Shown here piece after piece: positions 21,437 through 31,902 of a stretch of 64,000 nucleotides of DNA. Position 1 is the stretch's first letter. Each line of letters begins with the position of its first letter. The translations under genes and the position numbers were made by a program. The stretch is from Coccinella septempunctata (Eukaryota; Arthropoda; Insecta; Coleoptera; Coccinellidae): the NCBI RefSeq assembly GCF_907165205.1, contig NC_058198.1:17461001-17525000 (forward strand), written 5' to 3'. Under the pieces are notes generated by a model. That model was not told the origin of the DNA and did not search any database. It saw only the letters and a list, made by a program, of their open reading frames with translations.

Positions 21437-23150
21437 CTACGTAGTGAAGAATGGAACTGCTCTAGCTTGGGATTCTTCTCTCTCTGGTTGATTTCGTGGA
21501 ACTGCTCGTGGTTGGAATTCTTCTGTTTCTGTTTGATTTCTTGGAACCCTGGATCTTAGCCACAACTTAATTTTCCTCGATCCAAAATAGGAGATAATTA
21601 TGAAAAATAGCAAATAAATGATAATTATCAGGACTTCATGCAATCATTTGGTACTTTTTTGCTTTTCCATTAAGGGTTGAATTTCCTCTTGTTTCTTCTT
21701 CAATTTGTGTATTTGGTCCAATGAAAAATCTTCAAGTTTTATTTTGAATGCAGTTAGGGTTGTTGCATTCAACTCGGCAGCAATTTGAGGAAGGTACATT
21801 GGTTCTCCCTCCAAGATTTCCTTGTCGTTGTAGAATTTTTCTTGAGAGTTTTCGAAATGACATCCTTTTGGTACATTTAGCAGGAAGTTTCCCTTCAATG
21901 TGCTGACGTCGGTTCTTCTGCATACTGTGCGAATTTTCATCCCAGTTGGAGCTAACATGATGAATCTTCCATTACCAATCTTCTGGACAACGTTCTTGCT
22001 GGTTTCCACAGGGTGATTTTGGCAGGAACCAGTGGATTTTTGGAGTTGCAGTAGCTGGAACAGGCAATCTTCTACTTCTGACCCATTATTGAGTTTGTCG
22101 TCTTCGCAGTAATATAGTGGGTGTAAATCAATACAAGGCGAAGAGGCGTATTGATACCATTTTTCATTGCTTGTCAGATAGGTATTTTTGGGAATAATAA
22201 TAGTGTTGTTTATAGTTGGGATTGAAAATAGATGGTAATGAGAAAAAGATTCGGGGTGTACAAAAGGAAAATGAAGAACGAAAACAATTCTGAATTCAAC
22301 AAAATATGCATCTACTTTTATCAATTCATAAAATCTGTGATATTCTCTCTCGTCGACGAATATCAGATTATTTGAGCCATATAAATTTTTTGTTTTATTC
22401 ATAATTGAATATAATTCGGAAAATTTAATAATGCTATGATGCAATATTCCGAGTCTGGAAAAACTAATGGCGTTTTCAATTTCATCGATTAATTCTATAA
22501 TAATATTGATAGATATTCCGATTTGGTCCATGAGATTTTTAATCTGAATATACATATAAAAGTTATCACTTAATTGATTAAATTTTCCTGAAATTCCTTC
22601 AAGTTGGGAAGCAATTGTTTTTTGATTATTTCTGAGGACAGAAATAGTTTTATTGAAATTTTCGATTACTTCACCGGTTAATGAAATACCTGCATTTAAA
22701 TTGAACATAATATCCTTCTGATTATTTTGAAGTTCTTTTAATGCCGATTCATAATGCAATGCGTCATTTGCATCTAAATTACCAGTAATACTTTTTATTA
22801 TGGTTCCCAATCCATCAATAATTCCTCTTTTTGATCTTCCCATTGGTATCAAACTTTTCAATTTTTGTTTTGCTGAGCTTAATTGATATTCATAAAACTT
22901 TTTATGATTTTCCAATTCTGTACGAAACACTGAGCTTGAAGTATTTAAAATAGTACTAGATACTGTCTTATAATGAAATTCTAAATATCTTAACTGTGTG
23001 GCGATGGGTTGAAGGTCATAGTAATGTATGAAACTGTGAAATTTGCTTCTAACTTTCGCTTTCCCTAGGAGAATTGGAAGGACTCCCGGATTGTCCTTCA
23101 GGTTTATTATTTGAATGTCCTGTGCTGTCACCAGAATCACTAGGATTAGC
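21437..23150 (-). pseudogene. env: Errantivirus-like Env (F-type fusion glycoprotein), interrupted
   Basis: Env of errantiviruses is a membrane glycoprotein related to baculovirus F. It is probably translated from a spliced RNA. A good acceptor (CTTTTTCAG/G) on the minus strand ends at 23151, just before a hydrophobic signal-like stretch that overlaps the end of integrase in another frame. A furin-type site RSKR and a glycine-rich, fusion-peptide-like region follow near 22780-22840, then long helical heptad regions. An in-frame TGA at 21644-21646 stops the frame just before the membrane anchor. The anchor and cytoplasmic tail (21437-21643) lie in the same frame beyond it. The tail contains a tandem duplication of about 45 bases (21450-21540). 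The TGA may be a mutation, a sequencing error or, less likely, a read-through stop. Confidence 0.85.
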
Positions 23151-24077
23151 CTGAAAAAGTTTCTTAGATTCAGTTTTAGGTTTTTTGAGGTTTTGTTTAT
23201 GCAAAATTTTCTTATCACTTTCTATCTTAATTTTCTGATTACGTAGTACTTTCTCTTTCGAAAACTTTGGAGGAAGCTTATTTCTCATGTTGGATTTAAT
23301 TTTTCTGTACGCGATAGTACCAGGTTTATACGTTAAAGGATCATGTCTATTTTGATTTTGCCTTTCTATGATGTTCTGCTTCCTCTCCCCCATCAGTTCA
23401 TTCAGTCTTTTGTAAATTTCTCTAGTTTTTTGTTTATGGTTTTCTACATAGTTATTAATAATGGCTTTGTTTACATCTATATTGAGGGGATCCTTACTAT
23501 TCAAATGGCCGTTAATTATGTCAATAGGTTTCTGCTTCGTCAAGGAATGAATAGAATTATTATATCCAAATATTGCGTAGGGCATTAAGTCTTCAATATT
23601 TGATGAATCATTGTTTTTACTTTTTAAAATTCTCAAATGTTCTAATATAGTAGAATGAAATCTTTCGATGATACCATTGGATTGTGAATTATTTACTGTG
23701 ATATAATGAGGAGAAATTTGGTGTAGTTCAAGAAATTCAGATACAATACTATTTTTAAACTCTGTTCCATTATCCATCACTACTGTTGACGGTGAACCGT
23801 GATGCGTCATGAAAATTACCAGAGATCTTACTATTTCTATAGCTGTAAGAGAAATTAATGGATATGCTTGGGCGTATTTCGAAAAGGCATCGACAATTGT
23901 AAGAAATTTCTTGTTTTGTGCTTGAAAAGTGTCAATGTGCACAATTTCGAAGGGTTTACATGGCGTGGGTGTAAGCATTAATTTTTGATTTGGAGGGTCT
24001 CTATCATACTTATTAATTTGACATAATTCGCAATTATTAATATATTCCGTTACATCATTTTGGATACCAGGCCAATA
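23049..24077 (-). pseudogene. pol: Errantivirus-like Pol, integrase part after the in-frame stop
   Basis: Integrase catalyses strand transfer of element DNA into the genome. This part follows a TAA (24078-24080) in the same frame as the upstream pol. It holds the end of the zinc-binding HHCC finger (CELC near 24020) and the catalytic core: HIDTF, MDNGTEF and IIERFH, giving D-x52-D-x35-E. The first ATG after the stop is at 23976-23978 and leaves the core but no zinc finger. The C-terminal tail is Lys/Ser-rich and overlaps the env leader in a different frame. The TAA replaces a residue in the conserved block just before YWPG. Confidence 0.88.
23150..23160 (-). promoter_or_regulatory. Likely splice acceptor for env mRNA
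   Basis: On the minus strand CTTTTTCAG is followed by G at 23150, directly upstream of the env hydrophobic leader. Gypsy-type elements make Env from a spliced RNA. A donor-like GTGAGC lies near 28495-28510, just upstream of gag. The pairing is inference. Confidence 0.5.
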
Positions 24078-27000
24078 TTATGTTCTCTTTACTCTAGAAA
24101 CAGTTTCAGAAATTCCTCTGTGATTTGTTTTTCCCTCATGCATATTTTTAACAATTCTAACCTGCTCGTCTTTTTCTTCCACGTCTTCTAAGATTTCATT
24201 GCACTTCAATAATTTGAAAGCGGATTGTTTAAATGTTTTTCTGAGAATTTCGCATATTTCTTCATAATAATTATCTTTTGTGAAATACAAAGCGTAAAGA
24301 ATATTAGGTCTTAAGTATGTTTTGAAAAAGTCAATAATTTCCCTTTTTAAATCGTTAGTAGATATTTGAACAAAAATTCTTTGTTTGCTCGAAAAATTTT
24401 TTTTTATTCTAACCTCCGCCGGGGAATGAAAAACAAATTCAAAAACTATTTGATTGTCAAAAATATTTAAAATTTTCTCAGAGATGGGGACTTCTTGAAT
24501 TGGATTTTCGTGATTGGAATGTATAGTATTACCATCCGATTCATACTGATTTTCAATATTCTTGGAATTGATTAAATCGTCTTGAGATAAGTAATAAATG
24601 TTAATATTTATGGTGGAATTTGCAAAAATATAGTTGATCATGCTGAATATTTTTCTCCATTCTAGTCCATCCAAACCACACGAAATTTTTGGTAATGCTA
24701 AGGATTTAACATTGTCTTTTTGACACAATTCTTTGAGATTGGAAAGTGATTCGAATACTGCTTCATATCGTGGTTTATGGTAATAAAATTCCTTAGTTAT
24801 TAAGTAATAAATTTTTCTTTTGTTGTGCGAAATTTTAGCCACTTCTCCAGTTCTTTTATTCTGAGATTTGAGTTCTTGAACTTTACCGAATTTTTCTTTG
24901 AAATCAAGTGCAATACCTTTATTCATATAAAAATCTTCAGATACACAATGAGCAAGGGAGTCGGATTCCGGAGCATCAAATAAATTGCCAATTTTTTCGG
25001 TCACAGTTGAACAATAATATATTTCATTTGCATTAAAAAGTTTCTCAAATTTCTCGAATGATATCTCCTCAACGTCTGCTTCTTTCAAATTAACAATCAT
25101 CGACTCGTTATCGTTATTCGTATTTTTCTCGAAAAATTCTTTATTAAATTTCTCCATATAATCAAAAAAATCTTTGTTGTGAATCTCGACTCTCGATAGA
25201 GCATCTGCATTTGTGTTAGAACTACCTTTTTTGTAAACAATTTCGAAATAAAATTCCTCGAGTTTTAATCTCCATCTTAAAAGCTTACTATTAGGCTCCT
25301 TAAGTGACATAAGCCATTGTAATGGTTTATGATCTGTTACGATTTTAAATTTTCTGCCAAAAATGTAAGGTCTAAAGTACTTAGTTGCCCAAACGATAGA
25401 GAGTAATTCCTTTTCAATTGTACTGTAATTTTGCTCATTATCATTGAGAGTTCTTGATGCATATGCGACAGGCTTATCGTTGCCAATTTCTCCTTGTGAT
25501 AGGACTGCACCAATGGCAAAATTACTAGCGTCTGTAGTTATAATAAATTCTTTTGAAAAGTCCGGATATTGAAGAATAGGTTCGTTCATTAATAAATTCT
25601 TACAGTATTCAAAACAGTTGATAAACGATGTGGTGTGCTCGATTTTTGCACCTTTTTTTAAACAGGCTGTTAAAGGTTTGGTAATTCTCGCGAAGTCACG
25701 GATAAATTTTCTATAATATCCTAATAACCCTAAAAATCCTTTAATTTCTTTTGTTGTTTTAGGTATTGGGTAATTTTTGATAGCTTGAATTTTGTCTGGA
25801 TTTGGTTTGACTCCATCTGTTGTTACAATATGCCCCAAATAAGCTACTTCCTTTTTTAGAAATTCTGATTTATCTAACTGAATTTTGAAATTGGCCTCTC
25901 TGAGCCTTTTGAAAACTTTTGAAAGATTAACAATATGTTCTTGTAATGATGTTGAAAAGACAATTATGTCATCTAGATAGACTAAACAATTCTCAAGTCC
26001 TCTGAGTACGTTATCCATTACCCTTTGAAAGGTAGAACCCGCATTTTTTAATCCGAATGGCATACGTAGAAATTCGTAGTGGCCATTCTCTACATTGAAA
26101 GCTGTTTTAGGAATATCAGCAGGATCCATCTCTATTTGGTGAAATCCGCTAGCTAAATCTAGTGTTGTAAAATATTGACATTTGCCGATTTTATCAAGAA
26201 CATCATTTATATTAGGTATAGGATATTTATCGTCAATAGTCTTCTCATTGAGTTTTCGGAAATCTATGACAACTCTCCATTTTTGTTTACCAGATGCATC
26301 AGCTTTTTTTGGTACTACCCAAATCGGCGATGACCAAGTTGACTGGCTGGGTCTGATAATACCTTGTTCTAACATAGAATTTATTTGATTTTTAACTTCC
26401 TCTTTATGAATAAAAGGATATCTATAAGATTTTGTGTAGACAGGGATATCGTCTTTAGTTTTAATAGAGTGTTTTATCTGATTTGAAAAAGAAAGGGGTT
26501 GATTCTCTAACTTAAAGATATCTGGATATTTTCGACATAATTTTAAAATATGAAATTTTTCTTCTTCATTCATATGATTGGTTCTGATTAATTCTTCTAC
26601 GTTTATATATTCTGAATTATTATTAGTTTCCATTTGAAAGATTTCGAAATTATTCTGTATAGAAATTGATTCAATCGGTTTATTTAAAATGAGGATAACA
26701 TCTTCGTTGGTTTCATTACAAATTTCCACGTTTGCTAGGCCATTTTTAGAACAAGTTACAATCTCAGAAATTTCACAAGATTGAATGATTTGTTTCGGTA
26801 TTATCACGTCACCAGATAGGTGTTTGATTGGAATTTTAGCAATGATTCTAGAATTCGCATCAATTTTAATTTTGAATGGAGCTTTATTTGCTGATTCTTG
26901 ATATTTTATTGGCATTGTTGAAAAAGGAGTGTTGAGCTTAGAACTTTGAAAATCAAGAGACGCATCCAATAGTTTTAGATTATCTAATCCAATTAAACCG

Positions 27001-27317
27001 TCATAAATATTATGAAACTTGAATAGATAGAATTTGAAATTTTCATTATGTCTATTAAACTCAGCAAATATAGGAATATTGGCACAAAATTCATGATGAG
27101 AGGTTTGATGGACTGTTGAGACAGTGAATGGTTCTTTGAATATGAAATTTGAATAATATTTTTTAGCTAAATCTGGATTAATAAAAGATTTTGTTGATCC
27201 TGTATCGATTAGTAATTTGAGAGGGGGATTCTTAATTTCAATATAAGGTAATTCGCGTTTACCATTAGAAACATGAAATTCTATTATGTGCTGTGGGTCT
27301 GAAATTGAACGTTCCGA
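24078..27317 (-). pseudogene. pol: Errantivirus-like Pol: protease, RT, RNase H, macrodomain, integrase start
   Basis: The frame is entered by -1 frameshifting from gag at 27317-27323 and has no ATG of its own near the start. Order of domains: aspartic protease with LLIDTGSTKSF (DTG at 27198-27206); RT with VVIDFRKLN, FTTLDLASGFHQI and YLDD; RNase H with TTDASNFAIGAVLSQ, TIEKELLSIVWA, VTDHKPLQW and NADALSR; a macrodomain (24579-24998); a connection region; and the start of the integrase zinc finger (HEGKTNHRGI). The frame ends at TAA 24078-24080 inside that finger. RT, RNase H and the protease look intact at their catalytic residues. A macrodomain at this place is not part of the usual gypsy layout. 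Confidence 0.9.
24579..24998 (-). other. TARG1/OARD1-like macrodomain inside Pol
   Basis: About 140 residues between RNase H and integrase read as a macrodomain of the TARG1/OARD1 (ALC1-like) branch, which binds ADP-ribose and removes it from acidic side chains or deacetylates O-acetyl-ADP-ribose. Visible marks, in order: IGNLFDAPESDSLAHCVSED, the GIALDFKEKFG loop, KRTGEVA, YYLITK and ISCGLDGLEW. The lysine of YYLITK and the aspartate of CGLD match the catalytic lysine and aspartate known in human TARG1. It is in frame with RT and RNase H with no stop between. The likeness is recognised from memory, without a search. Its substrate here is unknown; a role in blocking host ADP-ribosylation is a guess. 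Confidence 0.85.
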
Positions 27318-28489
27318 AAATTTTGTTCGTAATCTTCAGCAATTTCGTCATTTTTGAATTCTTCATTAGAGCTGTGAGGATTATTATGATACTCGGTATT
27401 AAAAAGCTCTTCACTTATAAAATTTGGTTTCTGAGGAAAGGATTGATTTTGCCTGTTTGTAAAATATCTATTATTTGTTGAGGTACTCATTGGTTGAGTT
27501 CTCTGTTTAGTATGATTAGTAGATATACTCATTGGAGTAGGTACAGGTTTTTGCTGCTTTCCGAAAACTTGAGCGTTACTGAAATATTTCGGCTCTTTAT
27601 AACTTATATTTCTTTGAATAGTAATGGGTCTGCTAGGAAATTGCTGATTCGTAACAAAATTTTGTCGTTCGATGGGTACCATTGTGGAATAGTTTTGACG
27701 AAATTTTGAAAAATTATTTGAATTATTTCTGTGATTACTATAATTCATGAATTTTCTGAAATTATTGATTACCGTTTGATAAGATTTTTGGCAATGTTTT
27801 ATATTGTCTTCTTCAATTATGAATTGTAGTGCTTGAGATAAAGAATTAGGCCTCATAGCCCTAATAATAGGACCCAAAGGATCTCTTAAACCGGCTAAAA
27901 AGGTTTTTAAAGCTTGTTTTTGGAAAAAATCTCTTTTACTTGCTCTAAATCCAACTTCACATTTCAAATCAATATAATTACAAATTGTATTTAATAATGT
28001 GATTACTTTTTCATAGAAGTCATGAGGAGATTCTCCGAAATTTTGCCTCAGATTAACTAAATCTTGATTAAGACAATTCTCATCTCGTTGATCACCGAAA
28101 TGTAATAAAAGTGAATTTTTTATGTCGTTCCAATTACTGGTAGCTCCATGAATTGCGACAACTTCTTCCGCTTTGCCGTGAAGCTTATTCAAAATACCAT
28201 TCAATATCAACACATTTTGGAAGTTATTTTGATGTTGAAAATCAAAATAGTGATTTAAAATTGCTTCCGAAGCTTGAATGAACCTATGTAATTTATTCGG
28301 ATTCCCATCGAAATCGGGAATGATGCTTAAATTTTTGATATCAAAGTTTTCAGGTGCGTTAGGCATATTTAAAGTTTTATTATTATTATTAAGTGAAAGA
28401 TTATTAAATAATTCTAATAAATCTGTCTCTAATTCAGAATTGGTTTCCGCTACAGAATCAATACTAGGATTAGAGGAGTCTGACGTCAA
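27284..28489 (-). CDS. gag: Errantivirus-like Gag
   Basis: Structural protein of the particle. The frame is open for 401 codons, but its first codon is TTG and a TGA lies a few codons upstream. The first in-frame ATG is at 28366, so the acidic, Asn-rich 41 residues before it may not be translated or may start at a non-AUG codon. The middle part resembles errantivirus Gag, with capsid-like helices in LHRFIQASEAIL and FLAGLRDPLGPIIRAMRP and no zinc knuckle. The C-terminus is rich in Asn, Gln and Arg/Lys and is a likely RNA-binding tail. No break is visible. Confidence 0.85.
   Translation of the reverse strand: MTSDSSNPSIDSVAETNSELETDLLELFNNLSLNNNNKTLNMPNAPENFDIKNLSIIPDFDGNPNKLHRFIQASEAILNHYFDFQHQNNFQNVLILNGILNKLHGKAEEVVAIHGATSNWNDIKNSLLLHFGDQRDENCLNQDLVNLRQNFGESPHDFYEKVITLLNTICNYIDLKCEVGFRASKRDFFQKQALKTFLAGLRDPLGPIIRAMRPNSLSQALQFIIEEDNIKHCQKSYQTVINNFRKFMNYSNHRNNSNNFSKFRQNYSTMVPIERQNFVTNQQFPSRPITIQRNISYKEPKYFSNAQVFGKQQKPVPTPMSISTNHTKQRTQPMSTSTNNRYFTNRQNQSFPQKPNFISEELFNTEYHNNPHSSNEEFKNDEIAEDYEQNFRNVQFQTHST
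27317..27323 (-). promoter_or_regulatory. -1 ribosomal frameshift site, errantivirus-like gag to pol
   Basis: A AAT TTT in the gag frame is a canonical slippery heptamer. Gag continues ten more sense codons to its stop at 27284-27286, while the -1 frame is open into protease. No second heptamer of this kind was seen in the short overlap. Confidence 0.75.
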
Positions 28490-28641
28490 TGAATAAAAAT
28501 ACGCTCACCACCTTGTTATGATTATCCACAACTGCATAATCTTCTTCCTCCTAGATGGATTTTTGACTGTAACTGCTGTGGGTAGGTTCTCGTTTCACCA
28601 AAAAGAGGGTAGAAAGTTTTTCACAATGAAAACTCCGTGAA

Positions 28642-28659
28642 ACTCCGTCGACTGCGCCA
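28642..28659 (-). other. Primer-binding site of errantivirus-like element (tRNA-Ser type)
   Basis: TGGCGCAGTCGACGGAGT starts with the last T of the 5' LTR. TGGCGCAGTCG is the Ser-type site known from 17.6, 297 and ZAM-like elements. Confidence 0.8.
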
Positions 28660-28873
28660 GTTATATTTATTAAGGCAGGAAAAGCGTTTTTAAAAAGCTA
28701 TATTTCGTACAATACGTTTATACAATGAAAGTTATGTCAGAACTGATTCAATGATAATAAAATTATAATTTATAACCTCGGTACACTTTCTTAGTTCTTG
28801 GAAAATGAGACGATGCTGAGATTGCACTTCCTGCGATCTTCCAACGAAGTTCATCGTTCTCGGATATATAACT
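28659..28873 (-). repeat. 5' LTR of errantivirus-like element
   Basis: 215 bases; AGTTATATATCC to AATATAACT in element orientation. Followed outside by the CGCG target duplicate. Confidence 0.95.
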
Positions 28874-28877
28874 CGCG

Positions 28878-30070
28878 CCACCTATAAATGCCCGTGACCA
28901 GATCACAATTACAACTCGATCAAGTACTTATCTTCTCTATGGTTGGAATGGTAGTTCCAATGCGCACGCAGAAACGTCAGCGTCAGTCATTTCGGCGCAG
29001 GTCTCCGCCATCTTGTCAAAGAACTTTGTTCAGCGTTCCGTGGATAAATGGTGTATAACAGTGGAAAATCCTCCCTCTCTATGTGGAAATTCATCTTCAT
29101 CGCTGGTCGGAAGCGTGCCATGCTTCATCCCTCCGGTGAGTACCTAATTTAACTGTGTTTGGCGGGTGTTTGAATTCCATCGTGGTTTTGTAGGTTACCC
29201 AGGATTCGTGGGAGCTGCAACAGGTGGAAAGCCTCCAACAGCTCGACGTGGGGGCTCAATGGGCTGGTATGACCCGGCTGTACGGACGTTGAGACTTTCG
29301 GATCCGGTATGAGACTTGCAGGTGGGTAATTTCTAACAATTAACTCTCCAATCTTCATCGTTCCTCGTGGTCAACTTTTCTTCTTGGAACGGTTTTTCTC
29401 TGTACTCTGTTTTCAGGTAGACGGTGTTTTCTTCAGGTAAACAGTGTTAAATTGACGGTACAATAATTTCGATTTGGTTCAGGACAGAAATTGGTTAGAT
29501 GCATTTGATTAATAGACGGATATATTCAGTTGTAATGTGAAACAGTATCCTTTATTGGTATTCCTTACATGAATAACAGATTTCTCAGACAGTTTTATCA
29601 GGTTTGATTTATATTTAATTGCATGCTGAACGGATGAAAATCTGTAGATACAGTATTTCGGTCAACGGTGGTGCCTGTACGGAATTTGAACGGAATTGTA
29701 ACGGTGTAGTCGGTTATAATTATGCTGAATAACGTGCTTCAGATTTACGAGATTTCTCCTTGCAGGTGGCCTCGGCTTCTTGGACAGGTACGGAGGGCTA
29801 ACTCCCTACGGGTTGACATGCGGAACTTGTTCAACTTCTTCCGGGGTGGTTCTATCCGCTGATTCTTGGAGATAGACTGTCTAGATGCACTGGTTCTGGT
29901 TGATTTAGCAACTACAGTTATTCAGATAAACAGGTAAACGGAAAATAATAATATAATCGGTAACGAAAAAAAAATATATATGTATATTCGGTAACGGAAA
30001 AAAATAACGGATTTCCTCCTTTCAGAGGTTATTTCTATAGAACGGTTAACGGATCATGTCAATAATATTA
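28878..30070 (-). other. 3' non-coding region of Osvaldo-like copy 2
   Basis: About 1.2 kb between the integrase stop and the inner element, continuing at 21117-21196. No long ORF on the sense strand. Related Osvaldo elements carry an env-like third gene here; I see no recognisable Env, so the gene is either lost or was never present. Confidence 0.6.
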
Positions 30071-31902
30071 TTATGCATGAAATGGTTTTAAATCTTTAAT
30101 GTGTATGTTAGTGATTTTTCTACCCTCTGTATCTTTCAGGTCATAGACGACAGGTGAAACAACTTTAACAACGGTAAACGGTCCGGAAAACTTCGGAGCC
30201 AACTTGGCGGCGAAACTGTCAACGGCCGAGAATAAAGGACGGTCCCGGCGTAGAACTTTATCTCCCACATGGTATCGGATTTCTCTTCGTCGAAGATTGT
30301 AGTGGTGAGCCTGTTGCTGGAAAGCACGGTACAGTTTAGTACGAACGAACTCATAAGCCTCCTGGAGATGTTTGATCTGTTGAGTACGGTAAGTCATGTC
30401 TCTGTTTTCTTCTTCTGTACGGTTGGATTCTCCGTTCATTTCATTATTGTGGGGGTTTGTCGAATAAATCGCCCTTGGGACTTCTAGTTCCCTTCCATAA
30501 TTCAAAAATGCCGGTGTGAATCCAGTAGACTCCTGTTTAGCGGTGTTGATGGCAAACGTTAACTCTCCTATCTTTTCATCCCAAGTTCGTTGATCGGCTT
30601 CACAAAACTGTGCTATCATGGTCTTTAGGGTACGGTTAGCTCTTTCTACAGGATTGCACTGAGGAGTATACGGTGGTGTGAAACGGTGAGCGATATTCAG
30701 CTCTCGGAGACTGTTCTTGAATAGTCTGCTGTCAAATTGTACTCCATTGTCGGATATTACTAGTTTTGGGCAACCGTATTTCAGTATGACTTGTTCGTAG
30801 AGGGCCGAATAAACAGTTTTGGCGGTGGCTTTCCGCAACGGACGACACTCTACCCACTTTGTGAACCGGTCTTGCATTACCACAATGTAGGAGTTTCCCT
30901 TCTTTGACCGTGGCAATGGTCCTACAATGTCTGTGGATACTTCTTGGAACGGCGCATCCGCCATTCGGTGTGGTTGCATCTTACCAGGGGTTTTCTGTTG
31001 CGAAACTTTGTACTTTTGGCACGATGTGCAGTTCCTCACGTATTTCGCAATGTCTCTAAACATCCCTGGCCAGTAATAGTTTCTGGCTATCCGTGCAATC
31101 GTTTTGGCAATCCCCATATGACCTGCTAGTTCTGAGTCGTGGTTTTCCTTCAGTACTTCGGTTCGCTGTTCGGTCGGTACACAGAGTTTCCAGGGTTGGC
31201 CGGTTCCATCTTCTGTGAAGTCGGATGAGTCCCAGAAATGTCGTAACAGTTTTCCATTTCTAACGGCGTAGTCAGGAAAATTTGCTGGGTCTTTTTCCAC
31301 CTCCTGTAACTTTTTTTTATACCATTTGCACCGGGTTGTTTCTATTTCAGCCAGGTATACGGAATCTACGGACGGTAACGATTTAGGTGACGGGCTGTCC
31401 GCAGGTGTTTTCAGGGATTTTCTCCGGCCCTGCACCTCAACAGTTTCTTGAATTTTCGGGGCTGGTTTGGCAATCAGTCGACCTTCCAGGTAACAGTCCG
31501 CGGTACTGAGGTTAATGGAAAAATTGAACCTTCCTAATACGTCCATTCCTAGAATGAGGTCAACTGGTAAATCAGGCACCAACAGAAATTTTACGTTGGT
31601 CAAGGTATAATCAGCCAGGTGAACAGCGGTAGTGTAGAGTTTGGGTGTTGTCGTGGGTTGACCATTTGCAACCACCACGAAACCATTCTCAACATGTTGT
31701 CCGGTGATTCCCTTGCTTTCACATTGTTTTGCCACTTTCCGACTTACGAAACTCTTCGTGGCTCCAGTGTCAATTAATGCTTTGTAGTGCTTTCCGGCTA
31801 TCTTAACTTCGACAAGCGGTCGGTTATCATTCCAGGCGGTCGATGTTATGGGAGTCAGTGTGTCGGGAGATATGGTCGACTCCTTCTCCATACCTCCGTC
31901 TA
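30071..31902 (-). CDS. pol: Protease-integrase fusion Pol, Osvaldo-like copy 2
   Basis: Open -1 frame after gag. Protease has ALIDTGATKSF and ILGMDVL, as in copy 1. Near 31380-31430 the frame passes, without a stop, from the end of protease to LPSVDSV, which in copy 1 lies after RNase H. RT and RNase H, about 1.35 kb, are thus deleted in frame. Integrase follows complete: HHCC finger (H-x6-H-x29-C-x2-C), catalytic STD, SDN and VER residues, and a C-terminal module with KFSGPF, the GPY/F type. Integrase ends at 30071. The product could still cut Gag and integrate DNA, but not copy RNA, so this is a non-autonomous derivative. Whether the deletion arose before or after insertion is unknown. Confidence 0.88.

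Larger units (their letters stand above)
21201..28873 (-). mobile_element. Errantivirus-like Ty3/gypsy element with env and a Pol macrodomain
   Basis: 7673-bp element on the minus strand with gag, pol and env. LTRs begin AGTTA and end TAACT, the errantivirus form rather than TG-CA. The primer site fits tRNA-Ser. CGCG is repeated on both sides (21197-21200 and 28874-28877); the left side reads CGCGCG, the alternating pyrimidine-purine target known for gypsy-type elements. The LTRs look identical over 215 bases, so it is a recent insertion. Pol has one in-frame TAA and Env one in-frame TGA, so as sequenced it is not intact. Its distinctive trait is a macrodomain between RNase H and integrase. 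Confidence 0.93.

Noticed and set aside
28878..30070. Possible env gene of the outer Osvaldo-like element
   Set aside because: No sense-strand ORF longer than about 70 codons and no signal peptide, cleavage site or membrane anchor.
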